From: an uncultured Eubacteriales bacterium
GTDB lineage: Bacteria; Bacillota; Clostridia; Christensenellales; Borkfalkiaceae
Reading direction: 5' to 3'
Assembly: GCA_905207385.1 (NCBI GenBank)
Contig: CAJLLH010000076.1
Location: forward strand, 1-6,007
Length of the DNA stretch: 6,007 nt
In this document: positions 1-5,862 of the stretch, piece after piece
How positions within the stretch are numbered: position 1 is the first letter of the stretch
How the letters are laid out: the number at the start of each line of letters is the position of its first letter
Notes under the pieces: model-generated
Told to the model about the DNA's origin: nothing
What the model saw: only the letters and a program-made list of their open reading frames with translations
Databases searched by the model: none
Translations under genes and position numbers: made by a program

Positions 1-89
1 CGCGTATAAGGAGAAAAATAAAGTAAAATCTGAAAAAGATGGTATGTTCTTTGTTAATATATGCCGCAAGGCTTACACGTTGTGATATG
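1..89. other. Sequence downstream of the glycosyltransferase gene, no gene seen
   Basis: After the TGA stop at 90-92 no convincing intrinsic terminator is visible on the minus strand; only a 3-bp GCC/GGC pairing near 63-72 was found. The glycosyltransferase transcript may therefore continue into a gene beyond the left edge. A plus-strand AAGGAG at 8-13 has no start codon at usable spacing. Confidence 0.4.
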
Positions 90-1115
90 TCAGCCCAGCT
101 TGATTTTTTTGCACAGATACAGGTAACCTTTGGTCATTACCCATCCGCGCAACTTCCACGGCAACATCATGGGGAAGGACACGTAAGAAAAATACCTGAG
201 CTTTTTATAAAGCGCCTTGTCCCTTTCTTTTATGTGTTTCCACAAAGCCTTAAGGTCCTGAACGCGCTCCTTTGAGTAGTCCGCGCAGGTGAAAAACACG
301 GTATTTACCATTATAACCTCAAGGTTATGCCACATATAACGCTTTAAACCTTTAGGCATGCTTTTTATTTGCTGCCAGGTATAAGCGTCCGTCATTTCGC
401 GCATAACGAGCTGCTGCTGCGCGTAACGTTTTACTATGTTCTTTATATTTACAGACTGGTCTGACCTGCCTATAAAATAATGATAAATGTCCTCGTCAAG
501 ATAGTAAAGCGTCTGCATGCAGGGCAGAGGTTTGTATGCAAATATATTGTCTACGTAAAAAGTATGCTCGGGCAACACGGTGCCGCTTTCGACAAGCTTT
601 TCCCGTTTGTAAAAAAGCGCGTGCATAAGCATCATTTTTGAATAATGGAACTTTTTTACTTCGTCCCACGTAAAAATTCTGCCGGCAGGCATCTTTTTGC
701 GGTAGTGCGACACAAATGTATCGTTTACCGAGGGCTTATCGTAAACAAAGTTCGCTATGTACATATCGGGCGATTGACCCGCAGATATATGCGATTTAAT
801 GGTTGAAATCAACTTCGCAAGGGCGGCTTCGTCGAGCCAGTCGTCAGAGTCGACGACCTTGAAATAAAGCCCCTCCGCCTCCTTGAGACCTGCGTTTATG
901 CCTGAACCGTGTCCGCCGTTGGGCTTATCTATAACCTTGATTACAGAAGGGAAATTCACCCTGTAAGTTTTGGCTATTTTAAGGGTTATGTCTGTAGAGC
1001 CATCGTTTACTATAATAATTTCAACGTCTTCGCCGGCGGTCAGCAGACTATCGATACATTTCTTCATGTACGCCTGCGAATTATAGCAGGGTACCACAAA
1101 ACTTATAAGTTTCAT
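90..1115 (-). CDS. Family 2 glycosyltransferase (GT-A fold), probably surface polysaccharide or glycoconjugate synthesis
   Basis: A 341-residue cytoplasmic enzyme expected to transfer a sugar from a nucleotide-sugar donor to a growing glycan. The N-terminal half is a typical GT2 domain. It opens with MKLISFVVPCYNS, has VNDGSTD at residues 36-42 (nucleotide binding), a NGGHGSGINAGL stretch at 66-77, and DSDDW at 89-93 as the DXD-type metal/donor motif. The C-terminal half is helical-looking, rich in Lys, Arg and aromatic residues, with no obvious transmembrane helix; its basic end (WKLRGW...CKKIKLG) could help membrane association. I chose the ATG at 1115 because GT2 proteins usually begin right at this first beta strand. 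A GTG at 1151 in the same frame would add 12 residues. Neither start has a good Shine-Dalgarno, so the start is less certain than the family. It has its own promoter. Donor, acceptor and gene symbol cannot be assigned from sequence alone. Confidence 0.9.
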   Translation of the reverse strand: MKLISFVVPCYNSQAYMKKCIDSLLTAGEDVEIIIVNDGSTDITLKIAKTYRVNFPSVIKVIDKPNGGHGSGINAGLKEAEGLYFKVVDSDDWLDEAALAKLISTIKSHISAGQSPDMYIANFVYDKPSVNDTFVSHYRKKMPAGRIFTWDEVKKFHYSKMMLMHALFYKREKLVESGTVLPEHTFYVDNIFAYKPLPCMQTLYYLDEDIYHYFIGRSDQSVNIKNIVKRYAQQQLVMREMTDAYTWQQIKSMPKGLKRYMWHNLEVIMVNTVFFTCADYSKERVQDLKALWKHIKERDKALYKKLRYFSYVSFPMMLPWKLRGWVMTKGYLYLCKKIKLG

Positions 1116-1171
1116 ACCATCGTCCGTAAAAATTATTTTGCTGACCCGCACCTATCGCCGATTTCACTGTG

Positions 1172-1200
1172 ATTTTATCATACGAGCCCGCACGTTTCAA
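1172..1200 (-). promoter_or_regulatory. Sigma-A-like promoter of the glycosyltransferase gene (extended -10)
   Basis: On the minus strand, TTGAAA (1195-1200) is followed after exactly 17 bases by TAAAAT (1172-1177), preceded by TGA to give an extended -10 (TGnTAAAAT). Transcription would begin near 1165. That leaves a leader of about 50 bases before the ATG at 1115, but only about 14 before the alternative GTG at 1151. The promoter suggests the gene is not solely dependent on read-through from the aminopeptidase gene. Confidence 0.72.
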
Positions 1201-1310
1201 TACTTATGGCACAAAATGTCGTTTTTATAGCATAATCAGTTGCATAATGCCGATACAGCTTAAAAACCTTACTTTGTACGCAATTTTAACAATTTGAATA
1301 AACATTTTTT

Positions 1311-1352
1311 AAGGCGCGGCTTTTATGCAAACGCGCATAAAAGCGGCGCCTT
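1311..1352. terminator. Long imperfect hairpin between aminopeptidase and glycosyltransferase genes, terminator-like but with odd polarity
   Basis: The arms 1311-1317 and 1346-1352 (7 bp, AAGGCGC/GCGCCTT) and 1319-1328 and 1335-1344 (10 bp, GCTTTTATGC/GCATAAAAGC) pair perfectly. They are separated by one G-G mismatch on the plus strand (C-C on the minus) and enclose a 6-base loop. The hairpin begins 13 bases past the aminopeptidase stop, where its terminator is expected. However, the T-rich flank (TGACTTTTTGTTTTT) follows the stem on the plus strand. The minus-strand transcript instead meets AAAAAATG. It may stop antisense transcription, act as a poor or factor-dependent terminator, or protect the mRNA 3' end. 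Confidence 0.5.
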
Positions 1353-1365
1353 TGACTTTTTGTTT

Positions 1366-2766
1366 TTACTTCATGAAAGCGAGGAACGCTTTGTAGTTGC
1401 TGTAAAGGTCTGCCTTGGAAATAAGCTCCCAGGGCGCGTGCATGGAAATTACGGGCACGCCGATATCTACAGTATCTATATTGAGCTTTGCAAGATATTT
1501 AGCGACCGTGCCGCCGCCGCCCGCGTCTACTTTGCCGAGTTCGGCAGTCTGCCATACCACTCCCTCTTTATCGAACATAGCGCGCACTTCGCCCACAAAC
1601 TCTGCGTTGGCGTCGTTTGAACCGCTCTTGCCGCGCGAACCCGTGAACTTGCTCATGCAGGTGCCGCAGGATAAAAGCGCGGAGTTCATTTTTTCGTATA
1701 CGCTTGCGAAGTTGGGGTCGTAAGCCGCAGTTACGTCGGAAGAAAGGCACTTGGAAGCGTAGCGCACCTTGCGGAAGTTAGCGCCGAGCGCGGCGCAGAT
1801 ATCTTCCATAAGGTCTTCGTAAATCTTGCTCTGCATGCCGGTATTGCCTTCGCTGCCAATCTCCTCTTTGTCAACGAGCATAGCAAGCACGGTGTGCCTG
1901 CTGTTTTCGTTAACGACGGCGGTAAGCGCGGGGTATGCGCACACTCTGTCGTCGTGGCCGTAAGCGCCGATAAGGGCGCGGTCGAAGCCGATATCGCGCG
2001 CGGAGAATGCGGGAACGGCGCAAAGTTCTGCCGAGAGGAAGTCCTCTTCGCACATTCCGTATTCTTTGTTGAGGTAGTTAAGCACGGTAAGCTTGATTTT
2101 TTTGCTTACGTCCTTATCGGAGTAAGGCATTCCGCCTACAACGACGTTGAGCTGTTCGCCTTCTATAACCTTGCCGCCGACGCGCGCCATCTGCTCGCTG
2201 CCGAGATGGGGAAGAAGGTCGTCGATATAGAATACGGGGTCGGAAGGGTCTTCGCCTACTTTGATTTCAACTTTGGTACCGTTTCTGAGCACGACAACGC
2301 CGTGAAGCGCGAGGGGAATAGCTGTCCACTGATACTTTTTGATTCCGCCATAGTAGTGGGTCTTTAAAAAGCACATGCCGTCCTCTTCGTAAAGGGGATT
2401 CTGCTTTACGTCCACTCTGGGCGCGTCTATGTGCGAAGCTATTATGCGCATGCCGTCCTTTTCGAGGTCCTCGGTGCCGACGCGGAATATGACGACGCTT
2501 TTGCCGCGGTTTACAAAATATTTTTTATCGCCAGCTGAAAGGCTGTCGCCGAATTTATATTCGGTAAAGCCGTTCTCTTGCGCCATTTTAACGGCAAAAG
2601 CGCAGGCTTCGCGCTCTGTTTTGCCTGCGTCGAGGAATGCTTTATAGCCTTCGGCGTAAGCGAACATAGCGGTGCGCTCCTCTTCGGAAGCCACTTCGAA
2701 ATAATTCTTTTTTTCATAGGCAAGCTCATCATAGCGGGCCTGTCCGTTGCTCTTCTTTTCTGCCAT
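1366..2766 (-). CDS. apeA: M18 family zinc aminopeptidase (aminopeptidase 1 type)
   Basis: A 466-residue cytosolic metallopeptidase of the M18 (aspartyl aminopeptidase-like) family, which removes N-terminal residues from peptides and so returns amino acids to the pool. All expected active-site elements are visible: SHIDAPR with His112, HDDR with the bridging Asp272, DKEEIGSEG with the catalytic Glu301 and metal-binding Glu302, SSDVTAAYDP with Asp344, and SMHAPWE with His443. No signal peptide is seen. Length and the N-terminal stretch (YEKKNYFEVASEEE...) fit the 'aminopeptidase 1' branch rather than the shorter ApeB branch; this is from memory of the families, so the symbol is tentative. The ATG at 2766 has AAGGAG nine bases upstream. 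A farther in-frame ATG at 2841 lies upstream of the promoter and would not be in the transcript. The gene is monocistronic in appearance. Exact residue specificity (acidic, lysyl or broad) cannot be read from sequence. Confidence 0.95.
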   Translation of the reverse strand: MAEKKSNGQARYDELAYEKKNYFEVASEEERTAMFAYAEGYKAFLDAGKTEREACAFAVKMAQENGFTEYKFGDSLSAGDKKYFVNRGKSVVIFRVGTEDLEKDGMRIIASHIDAPRVDVKQNPLYEEDGMCFLKTHYYGGIKKYQWTAIPLALHGVVVLRNGTKVEIKVGEDPSDPVFYIDDLLPHLGSEQMARVGGKVIEGEQLNVVVGGMPYSDKDVSKKIKLTVLNYLNKEYGMCEEDFLSAELCAVPAFSARDIGFDRALIGAYGHDDRVCAYPALTAVVNENSRHTVLAMLVDKEEIGSEGNTGMQSKIYEDLMEDICAALGANFRKVRYASKCLSSDVTAAYDPNFASVYEKMNSALLSCGTCMSKFTGSRGKSGSNDANAEFVGEVRAMFDKEGVVWQTAELGKVDAGGGGTVAKYLAKLNIDTVDIGVPVISMHAPWELISKADLYSNYKAFLAFMK

Positions 2767-2775
2767 ACAAAAAAG

Positions 2776-2781
2776 CTCCTT
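2776..2781 (-). promoter_or_regulatory. Ribosome binding site fixing the aminopeptidase start
   Basis: The minus strand reads AAGGAG nine bases before the ATG at 2766. This selects that start over the longer in-frame ORF beginning at 2841. Confidence 0.85.
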
Positions 2782-2802
2782 GTAAATATAATTCCGTGCA
2801 AT

Positions 2803-2831
2803 ATTATAACACCGAAAAAGCTTAAAATCAA
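2803..2831 (-). promoter_or_regulatory. Sigma-A-like promoter of the aminopeptidase gene (extended -10)
   Basis: The minus strand carries TTGATT (2826-2831), a 17-base spacer, and a consensus TATAAT (2803-2808) preceded by TGT, giving an extended -10. The expected start of transcription is near 2796, with a leader of about 30 bases that contains the ribosome binding site. No room remains for a riboswitch or T-box. Confidence 0.8.
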
Positions 2832-2895
2832 TAAGTTGCACGCACGTAATTATTTACATTTTTTATTGCAAAAACAATAACGTTGCGCATAAGCC

Positions 2896-2918
2896 GCGCG
2901 GGCGGCAACCGCCCGCGC
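2896..2918 (-). other. Second GC-rich hairpin after the ABC operon
   Basis: A perfect 10-bp inverted repeat (GCGCGGGCGG / CCGCCCGCGC) with a 3-base loop. It lies 8 bases beyond the main operon terminator in the minus-strand direction and about 65 bases before the aminopeptidase -35. It has no T-tract of its own on either strand. On the minus strand both this stem and the preceding one run into GGCTTAT and then GCGC, suggesting related modules. It could be a back-up terminator or mRNA end stabiliser. Structure is certain, role is inferred. Confidence 0.6.
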
Positions 2919-2926
2919 AAAATAAG

Positions 2927-2970
2927 CCCCGCGGCTGTCCGCCTTTAAAATGTGGCGGACAGCCGCGGGG
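2927..2970 (-). terminator. Intrinsic terminator of the ABC transporter operon
   Basis: Arms 2927-2943 and 2954-2970 form a perfect 17-bp stem (minus strand begins CCCCGCGGCTGTCCGCC) around a 10-base AT-rich loop. It begins 22 bases after the ATPase stop codon. On the minus strand it is followed by CTTATTTTG, a short T-rich run. The U-tract is modest, but the very stable stem and its position make termination the likeliest role. Confidence 0.75.
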
Positions 2971-2992
2971 GATAAATTAACGTAATATAAAT

Positions 2993-3796
2993 TCAGCTTA
3001 AAACCATGCGGTCGTTGATTTCGCCGCCCGATTCGCGGAAACGCTGCAAAAGGTCCTCCACTTTAAGCGACTTCTTTTCTTCGCCGCTCACGTCGTAAAT
3101 CACCCTGCCTTCCTGCATCATTATGAGCCTGTTGCCGCAGCGGATAGCGTCCATCATGTTGTGAGTAATCATAACCGTGGTAAGATTATTTTCGGCAGCA
3201 ATCTCTTCGGTAAAGCCTAAAACCTTTGCCGCCGTCTTGGGGTCGAGCGCCGCGGTATGCTCGTCCAGAAGCAGAAGTTCGGGCTTTTTTAAAGTAGCCA
3301 TGAGAAGGGTCAGCGACTGCCTTTGTCCGCCCGACAAAAGACCTACCTTTGCCGTCATTCTGTCCTCAAGACCAAGCCCGAGGCGGGAAAGCTGTTCGCG
3401 GTAGAACTCCCTTTCCTTTTTGGTTATGCCGGGCATAAGCGAGCGCACTTTGCCGCGACGGTAGGCAAGGGCGAGGTTTTCCTCTATCTCCATATTGGGC
3501 GAAGTGCCCATCATAGGGTCCTGAAACACCCTTCCCAAATATTTAGCGCGCTTGTATTCGGGCAGACGGGTTACGTCCGCTCCGCCCAGAATAATAGTAC
3601 CCGAATCTACGGGGAAAGTGCCGCATATGGCGTTCATAAGCGTACTTTTGCCCGCGCCGTTGCCGCCTATTACCGTGATAAAATCGCCTTCGTTTACTGT
3701 AAGGTCGAGGTTTTTAAGCGCAACTTTTTCATTTACCGAACCGCGGTTGAAAGTTTTGCATATATTTTTAAGTTCAAGTATAACCTTTTCAGACAT
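2993..3796 (-). CDS. ABC transporter ATP-binding protein (COG1101 type, TrpXYZ-like importer)
   Basis: A 267-residue cytoplasmic ATPase that powers the importer encoded with it. The motifs are complete and in order: Walker A GGNGAGKST at 44-52, Q-loop VFQDP with Gln92, signature LSGGQRQ at 154-160, Walker B LLLLDE at 174-179, D-loop AALD at 182-185 and H-loop His212 in MITHNM. The phrase DEHTAALDPKTA at Walker B/D-loop is characteristic of the ATPases that partner COG2984 binding proteins and COG4120 permeases. It is the last gene of the operon. I chose the ATG at 3796 because GGAGG sits 8 bases upstream. A GTG at 3805 would place the start codon inside that Shine-Dalgarno. The gene overlaps the permease stop by 8 bases (ATGTCTGA), which favours translational coupling and matched subunit production. 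ATPase function is firm; substrate assignment rests on family similarity. Confidence 0.95.
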   Translation of the reverse strand: MSEKVILELKNICKTFNRGSVNEKVALKNLDLTVNEGDFITVIGGNGAGKSTLMNAICGTFPVDSGTIILGGADVTRLPEYKRAKYLGRVFQDPMMGTSPNMEIEENLALAYRRGKVRSLMPGITKKEREFYREQLSRLGLGLEDRMTAKVGLLSGGQRQSLTLLMATLKKPELLLLDEHTAALDPKTAAKVLGFTEEIAAENNLTTVMITHNMMDAIRCGNRLIMMQEGRVIYDVSGEEKKSLKVEDLLQRFRESGGEINDRMVLS

Positions 3797-4754
3797 TGCC
3801 TTCACCTCCCTGCGGTCCGCTTTCAGACTGCGGCTGACCGCCCGAAGTCATATCCGTTCCGCCCGACGCATTTTTGCGACGCTTGGCAAACTTATAGAAG
3901 TACTTCTTTTTCCAGTAAGGCACGGCGAGGAAGATCGCAACGACTATTGCAGAGAACATCTTCAGGTATTCGGTGTCCAGCTCCAGCCAGATTACAAACT
4001 GATATACTATGTAGTAAATAATTCCGCCCAGCACCACTCCCGCGAGCTGTACGGCGAAATTGCGCGAAATGCGCGTTACTATCGCCTCGCCTATGATTAC
4101 AGCCGCAAGACCTATTACTATAGCGCCGCGACCCATATTGATATCGGCAAAGCCCTGATACTGCGCAAGCAGTGCGCCCGCAAGTGCGACGAGGGCGTTG
4201 GATATCATAAGACCTATTATTTTATTGAGGCTGACGTTTATGCCCTGCGCGCGGCTCATATCGGGGTTATTGCCCGTCGCGCGTATGCCGCAGCCGATTT
4301 CCGTGCCGAAAAACCAGTAAAGCCCGCCGACTATTACGACGAGGAAGCCGAACATTATGAGTATCGCCCACCCCGCTTCAAGCTGGGTTACTATAACGTA
4401 ACTGCCGCGGGAATCTACGGCGGTGTTGGCCTGTCCCATTATTTTAAGGTTTACCGACCATAAAATAAGCTGGGTAAGAATGCCCGAAAGAATGGCGGGT
4501 ATGCCCAAAAGGGTATGGAATATGCCCGTAACAAGCCCCGCGAGCGCGCCAGCAATTACCGCCACAAGCACCGCAAGCCACGCGTTAACGCCCGCCGCCA
4601 TAAGCACTGCGCAAACCGCGCCGCCCGTGCATATTGAGCCATCTACAGTAAGATCTGCAAAGTCGAGCACTTTATATGTAATAAATACGCCTATAGCCAT
4701 TACGCCCCATATAAGACCTAACGATATGGCGCCGGGAAGAGCGTCGAAAAACAT
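3789..4754 (-). CDS. ABC transporter permease (COG4120 type, BPD_transp_2-like fold)
   Basis: A 321-residue integral membrane protein forming the channel of the importer. About nine hydrophobic segments can be seen, roughly at residues 8-26, 42-54, 58-78, 82-102, 128-149, 178-199, 208-226, 234-257 and 264-281. DFADLTVDGS at 31-40 and the loop GCGIRATGNNPDMSRAQGIN at 154-173 are typical of this branched-chain-permease-like family; the loop is the likely contact with the ATPase. After residue 281 comes a 40-residue hydrophilic tail, first basic (WKKKYFYKFAKRRK), then Gly/Ser/Gln-rich. Its last codons contain the Shine-Dalgarno of the ATPase gene. The ATG at 4754 has an excellent AAGGAGGT seven bases upstream and lies 12 bases after the binding-protein stop. 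Having one permease gene implies a homodimeric channel. The function as a permease is secure; the solute is not. Confidence 0.94.
   Translation of the reverse strand: MFFDALPGAISLGLIWGVMAIGVFITYKVLDFADLTVDGSICTGGAVCAVLMAAGVNAWLAVLVAVIAGALAGLVTGIFHTLLGIPAILSGILTQLILWSVNLKIMGQANTAVDSRGSYVIVTQLEAGWAILIMFGFLVVIVGGLYWFFGTEIGCGIRATGNNPDMSRAQGINVSLNKIIGLMISNALVALAGALLAQYQGFADINMGRGAIVIGLAAVIIGEAIVTRISRNFAVQLAGVVLGGIIYYIVYQFVIWLELDTEYLKMFSAIVVAIFLAVPYWKKKYFYKFAKRRKNASGGTDMTSGGQPQSESGPQGGEGNV
3805..3809 (-). promoter_or_regulatory. Ribosome binding site of the ATPase gene, embedded in the permease C-terminal codons
   Basis: GGAGG on the minus strand lies 8 bases before the ATG at 3796 and is formed by the Gly-Gly codons near the permease C-terminus. 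It rules out the GTG at 3805 as start and ties translation of the two genes together. Confidence 0.88.
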
Positions 4755-4760
4755 AACTTT

Positions 4761-4768
4761 ACCTCCTT
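4761..4768 (-). promoter_or_regulatory. Ribosome binding site of the permease gene, overlapping the upstream stop codon
   Basis: AAGGAGGT on the minus strand is near-consensus. It shares two A residues with the TAA stop of the substrate-binding-protein gene (4767-4769), so ribosomes finishing the first gene stop on the next gene's initiation site. Confidence 0.88.
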
Positions 4769-5762
4769 ATTCGGTCTCGATAGCCTCGTACCCTTCGGGT
4801 ACTTCTATGCCGAGTTCGGCGCATATTTCGGGATTATACTTGCGGACGGGCGCTTCATCGTAAGCTATGGGTATAGACGAAACGTCTTCGCCCTCAAGAA
4901 GTATATCCGTAGCAATCTGAGCGGTTATAAGCCCGAGATTGTAATAACTTATGGAAAGAGTGGCTATTCCGCACCCCTTGCATATACCCTCTTCGCCCGC
5001 GATTACGGGCACTTTTGCGGGTGTGCATATGTTATAAATAAGCTGGGTGTTTGAAGCTACCGTGTTGTCCGTAGGCAGGTACACGACCTCGCTGTCCGAA
5101 ACCATTTTCTGCACTACGCTCTGAATGTCGTTGGAGTCGGAAAAAGAATAAAGCGTGCACTCATATCCCTTATCCATTTGCTCAAGAGCGCGACTGACCT
5201 CTTCGACCTGATACTTGGAATTGGCCTCTGAAGAGCAATACAACAACCCTACTTTGCGCGCCGAAGGCACAAGCTCGGCTATCATAGCCGCCTGCTCTTC
5301 AAGCGGAGCAAGGTCGCTGGTGCCCGAAACGTTTGTGCCCGTTCCGTTTTCGGCTACATAATCGTCAAGACCCAGCGCCACGTCGTAAACGGTTACCGAA
5401 GTGCCGAGTATGGGAATATCCGCAGTTGCGTTGTAGCAAGCCTGAAGCGCCGCCGTTGCGTTTGCCATTATAAGGTCGCACCCTTTTGCGGCAAAGTTAT
5501 TGGCTATCACCGAGCAGTTAACGGTGTCGTTCTGCGCATCCTGATAGTCTATTTTAACCGTCTTGCCCGCCTCGCGCATTATCTCGCGCAGTCCGTCTTC
5601 AAAGCCCTGCGTCGCCTGATCGAGAGCGCTGTGCCGCACAAGCTGAACTATGCCAACGGTGTAATCGTACCCCGCCGACTGGCTTGGAACAAAGCCTACC
5701 GCCGTTATGAGCAAACCGCCGACGGCAACGGTTACCAGAAGGTTTTTGAAAGATTTTAACAT
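4767..5762 (-). CDS. ABC transporter substrate-binding protein (COG2984/ABC_sub_bind family, TrpX-like)
   Basis: A 331-residue exported receptor that captures the solute outside the membrane and delivers it to the permease. Residues 1-7 are basic, 8-25 hydrophobic (LLVTVAVGGLLITAVGFV), followed by PSQSAGYDY. Mature-protein family landmarks include YTVGIVQLVRHSALD at 34-48, NATAALQA at 101-108, VSGTSD at 145-150, VGLLYCSSEANS at 171-182 and YLPTDNTVASN at 228-238. They fit a two-lobed periplasmic-binding-protein fold of usual length. There is no lipobox cysteine, which is unusual for a Gram-positive importer. The protein is either secreted after signal peptidase I cleavage near SQSA or held by an uncleaved helix. 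Nine cysteines follow, including CKGC at 261-264. I chose the ATG at 5762 for its GGAGG; in-frame ATGs at 5783 and 5822 lie at or upstream of the transcription start. Relatives bind tryptophan or tyrosine (streptococcal TrpX, C. difficile CD0873, from memory), so an aromatic amino acid is the leading guess. Confidence 0.93.
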   Translation of the reverse strand: MLKSFKNLLVTVAVGGLLITAVGFVPSQSAGYDYTVGIVQLVRHSALDQATQGFEDGLREIMREAGKTVKIDYQDAQNDTVNCSVIANNFAAKGCDLIMANATAALQACYNATADIPILGTSVTVYDVALGLDDYVAENGTGTNVSGTSDLAPLEEQAAMIAELVPSARKVGLLYCSSEANSKYQVEEVSRALEQMDKGYECTLYSFSDSNDIQSVVQKMVSDSEVVYLPTDNTVASNTQLIYNICTPAKVPVIAGEEGICKGCGIATLSISYYNLGLITAQIATDILLEGEDVSSIPIAYDEAPVRKYNPEICAELGIEVPEGYEAIETE

Positions 5763-5768
5763 CTGACC

Positions 5769-5773
5769 CCTCC
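5769..5773 (-). promoter_or_regulatory. Ribosome binding site fixing the substrate-binding-protein start
   Basis: GGAGG (within GGAGGGG) lies six bases before the ATG at 5762 on the minus strand. The longer in-frame start at 5783 has no such site and lies almost on the predicted transcription start. Confidence 0.85.
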
Positions 5774-5793
5774 GATTTAACATAATTTTTAAT

Positions 5794-5822
5794 ATAATAA
5801 CATATGGCGCGTACGCTGTCAA
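5794..5822 (-). promoter_or_regulatory. Strong sigma-A-like promoter of the ABC transporter operon
   Basis: The minus strand shows a perfect TTGACA (5817-5822), a 17-base spacer, and TATTAT (5794-5799) preceded by TGT, an extended -10. Transcription is expected near 5787, giving a leader of only about 25 bases. That leaves no room for the T-box leader found on some relatives of this operon, so regulation is more likely by a DNA-binding protein. Confidence 0.82.
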
Positions 5823-5832
5823 TGCCTGAGCT

Positions 5833-5862
5833 ATAATTTATCGGTTTAAAGTGATAAATTAT
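5833..5862. repeat. Perfect 10-bp inverted repeat upstream of the transporter promoter, candidate operator
   Basis: ATAATTTATC (5833-5842) and its exact reverse complement GATAAATTAT (5853-5862) flank a 10-base spacer. The half-site centres are 20 bp apart, about two helical turns, so a dimeric regulator could bind both on one DNA face. The repeat ends 10 bp upstream of the -35 and is centred near -60 of the predicted start, a position typical of activator sites. The local sequence is AT-rich, which raises the chance of coincidence; no regulator is encoded nearby. Confidence 0.5.

Noticed and set aside
63..72. GCC-GCAA-GGC mini-hairpin as a terminator for the glycosyltransferase gene
   Set aside because: A 3-bp stem is too weak and no U-tract follows it on the minus strand.
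39..275. 78-codon plus-strand open frame at the left edge
   Set aside because: Most of it is antisense to the glycosyltransferase C-terminus. The AAGGAG at 8-13 is too far from the ATG at 39 to serve as its ribosome binding site.
2090..2105. Exact 16-base repeat AGCTTGATTTTTTTGC at 97-112 and 2090-2105
   Set aside because: Both copies encode Lys-Lys-Ile-Lys-Leu in unrelated proteins using the same codons; a coincidence of coding sequence.
1894..2367. 157-codon plus-strand open frame inside the aminopeptidase gene, and similar shorter ones
   Set aside because: They are antisense or out-of-frame to a complete M18 gene and show no motif or initiation signals.
2767..2841. Longer aminopeptidase start at 2841 adding 25 residues
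   Set aside because: It lies upstream of the -35 box of the gene's own promoter, and the extension is unlike the family N-terminus.
3552..4463. 303-codon open frame on the plus strand opposite the permease and ATPase
   Set aside because: It lies antisense to two genes with full family motifs, has a tyrosine- and arginine-rich composition without recognisable domains, and no good ribosome binding site. It is a shadow of the coding strand's codon bias.
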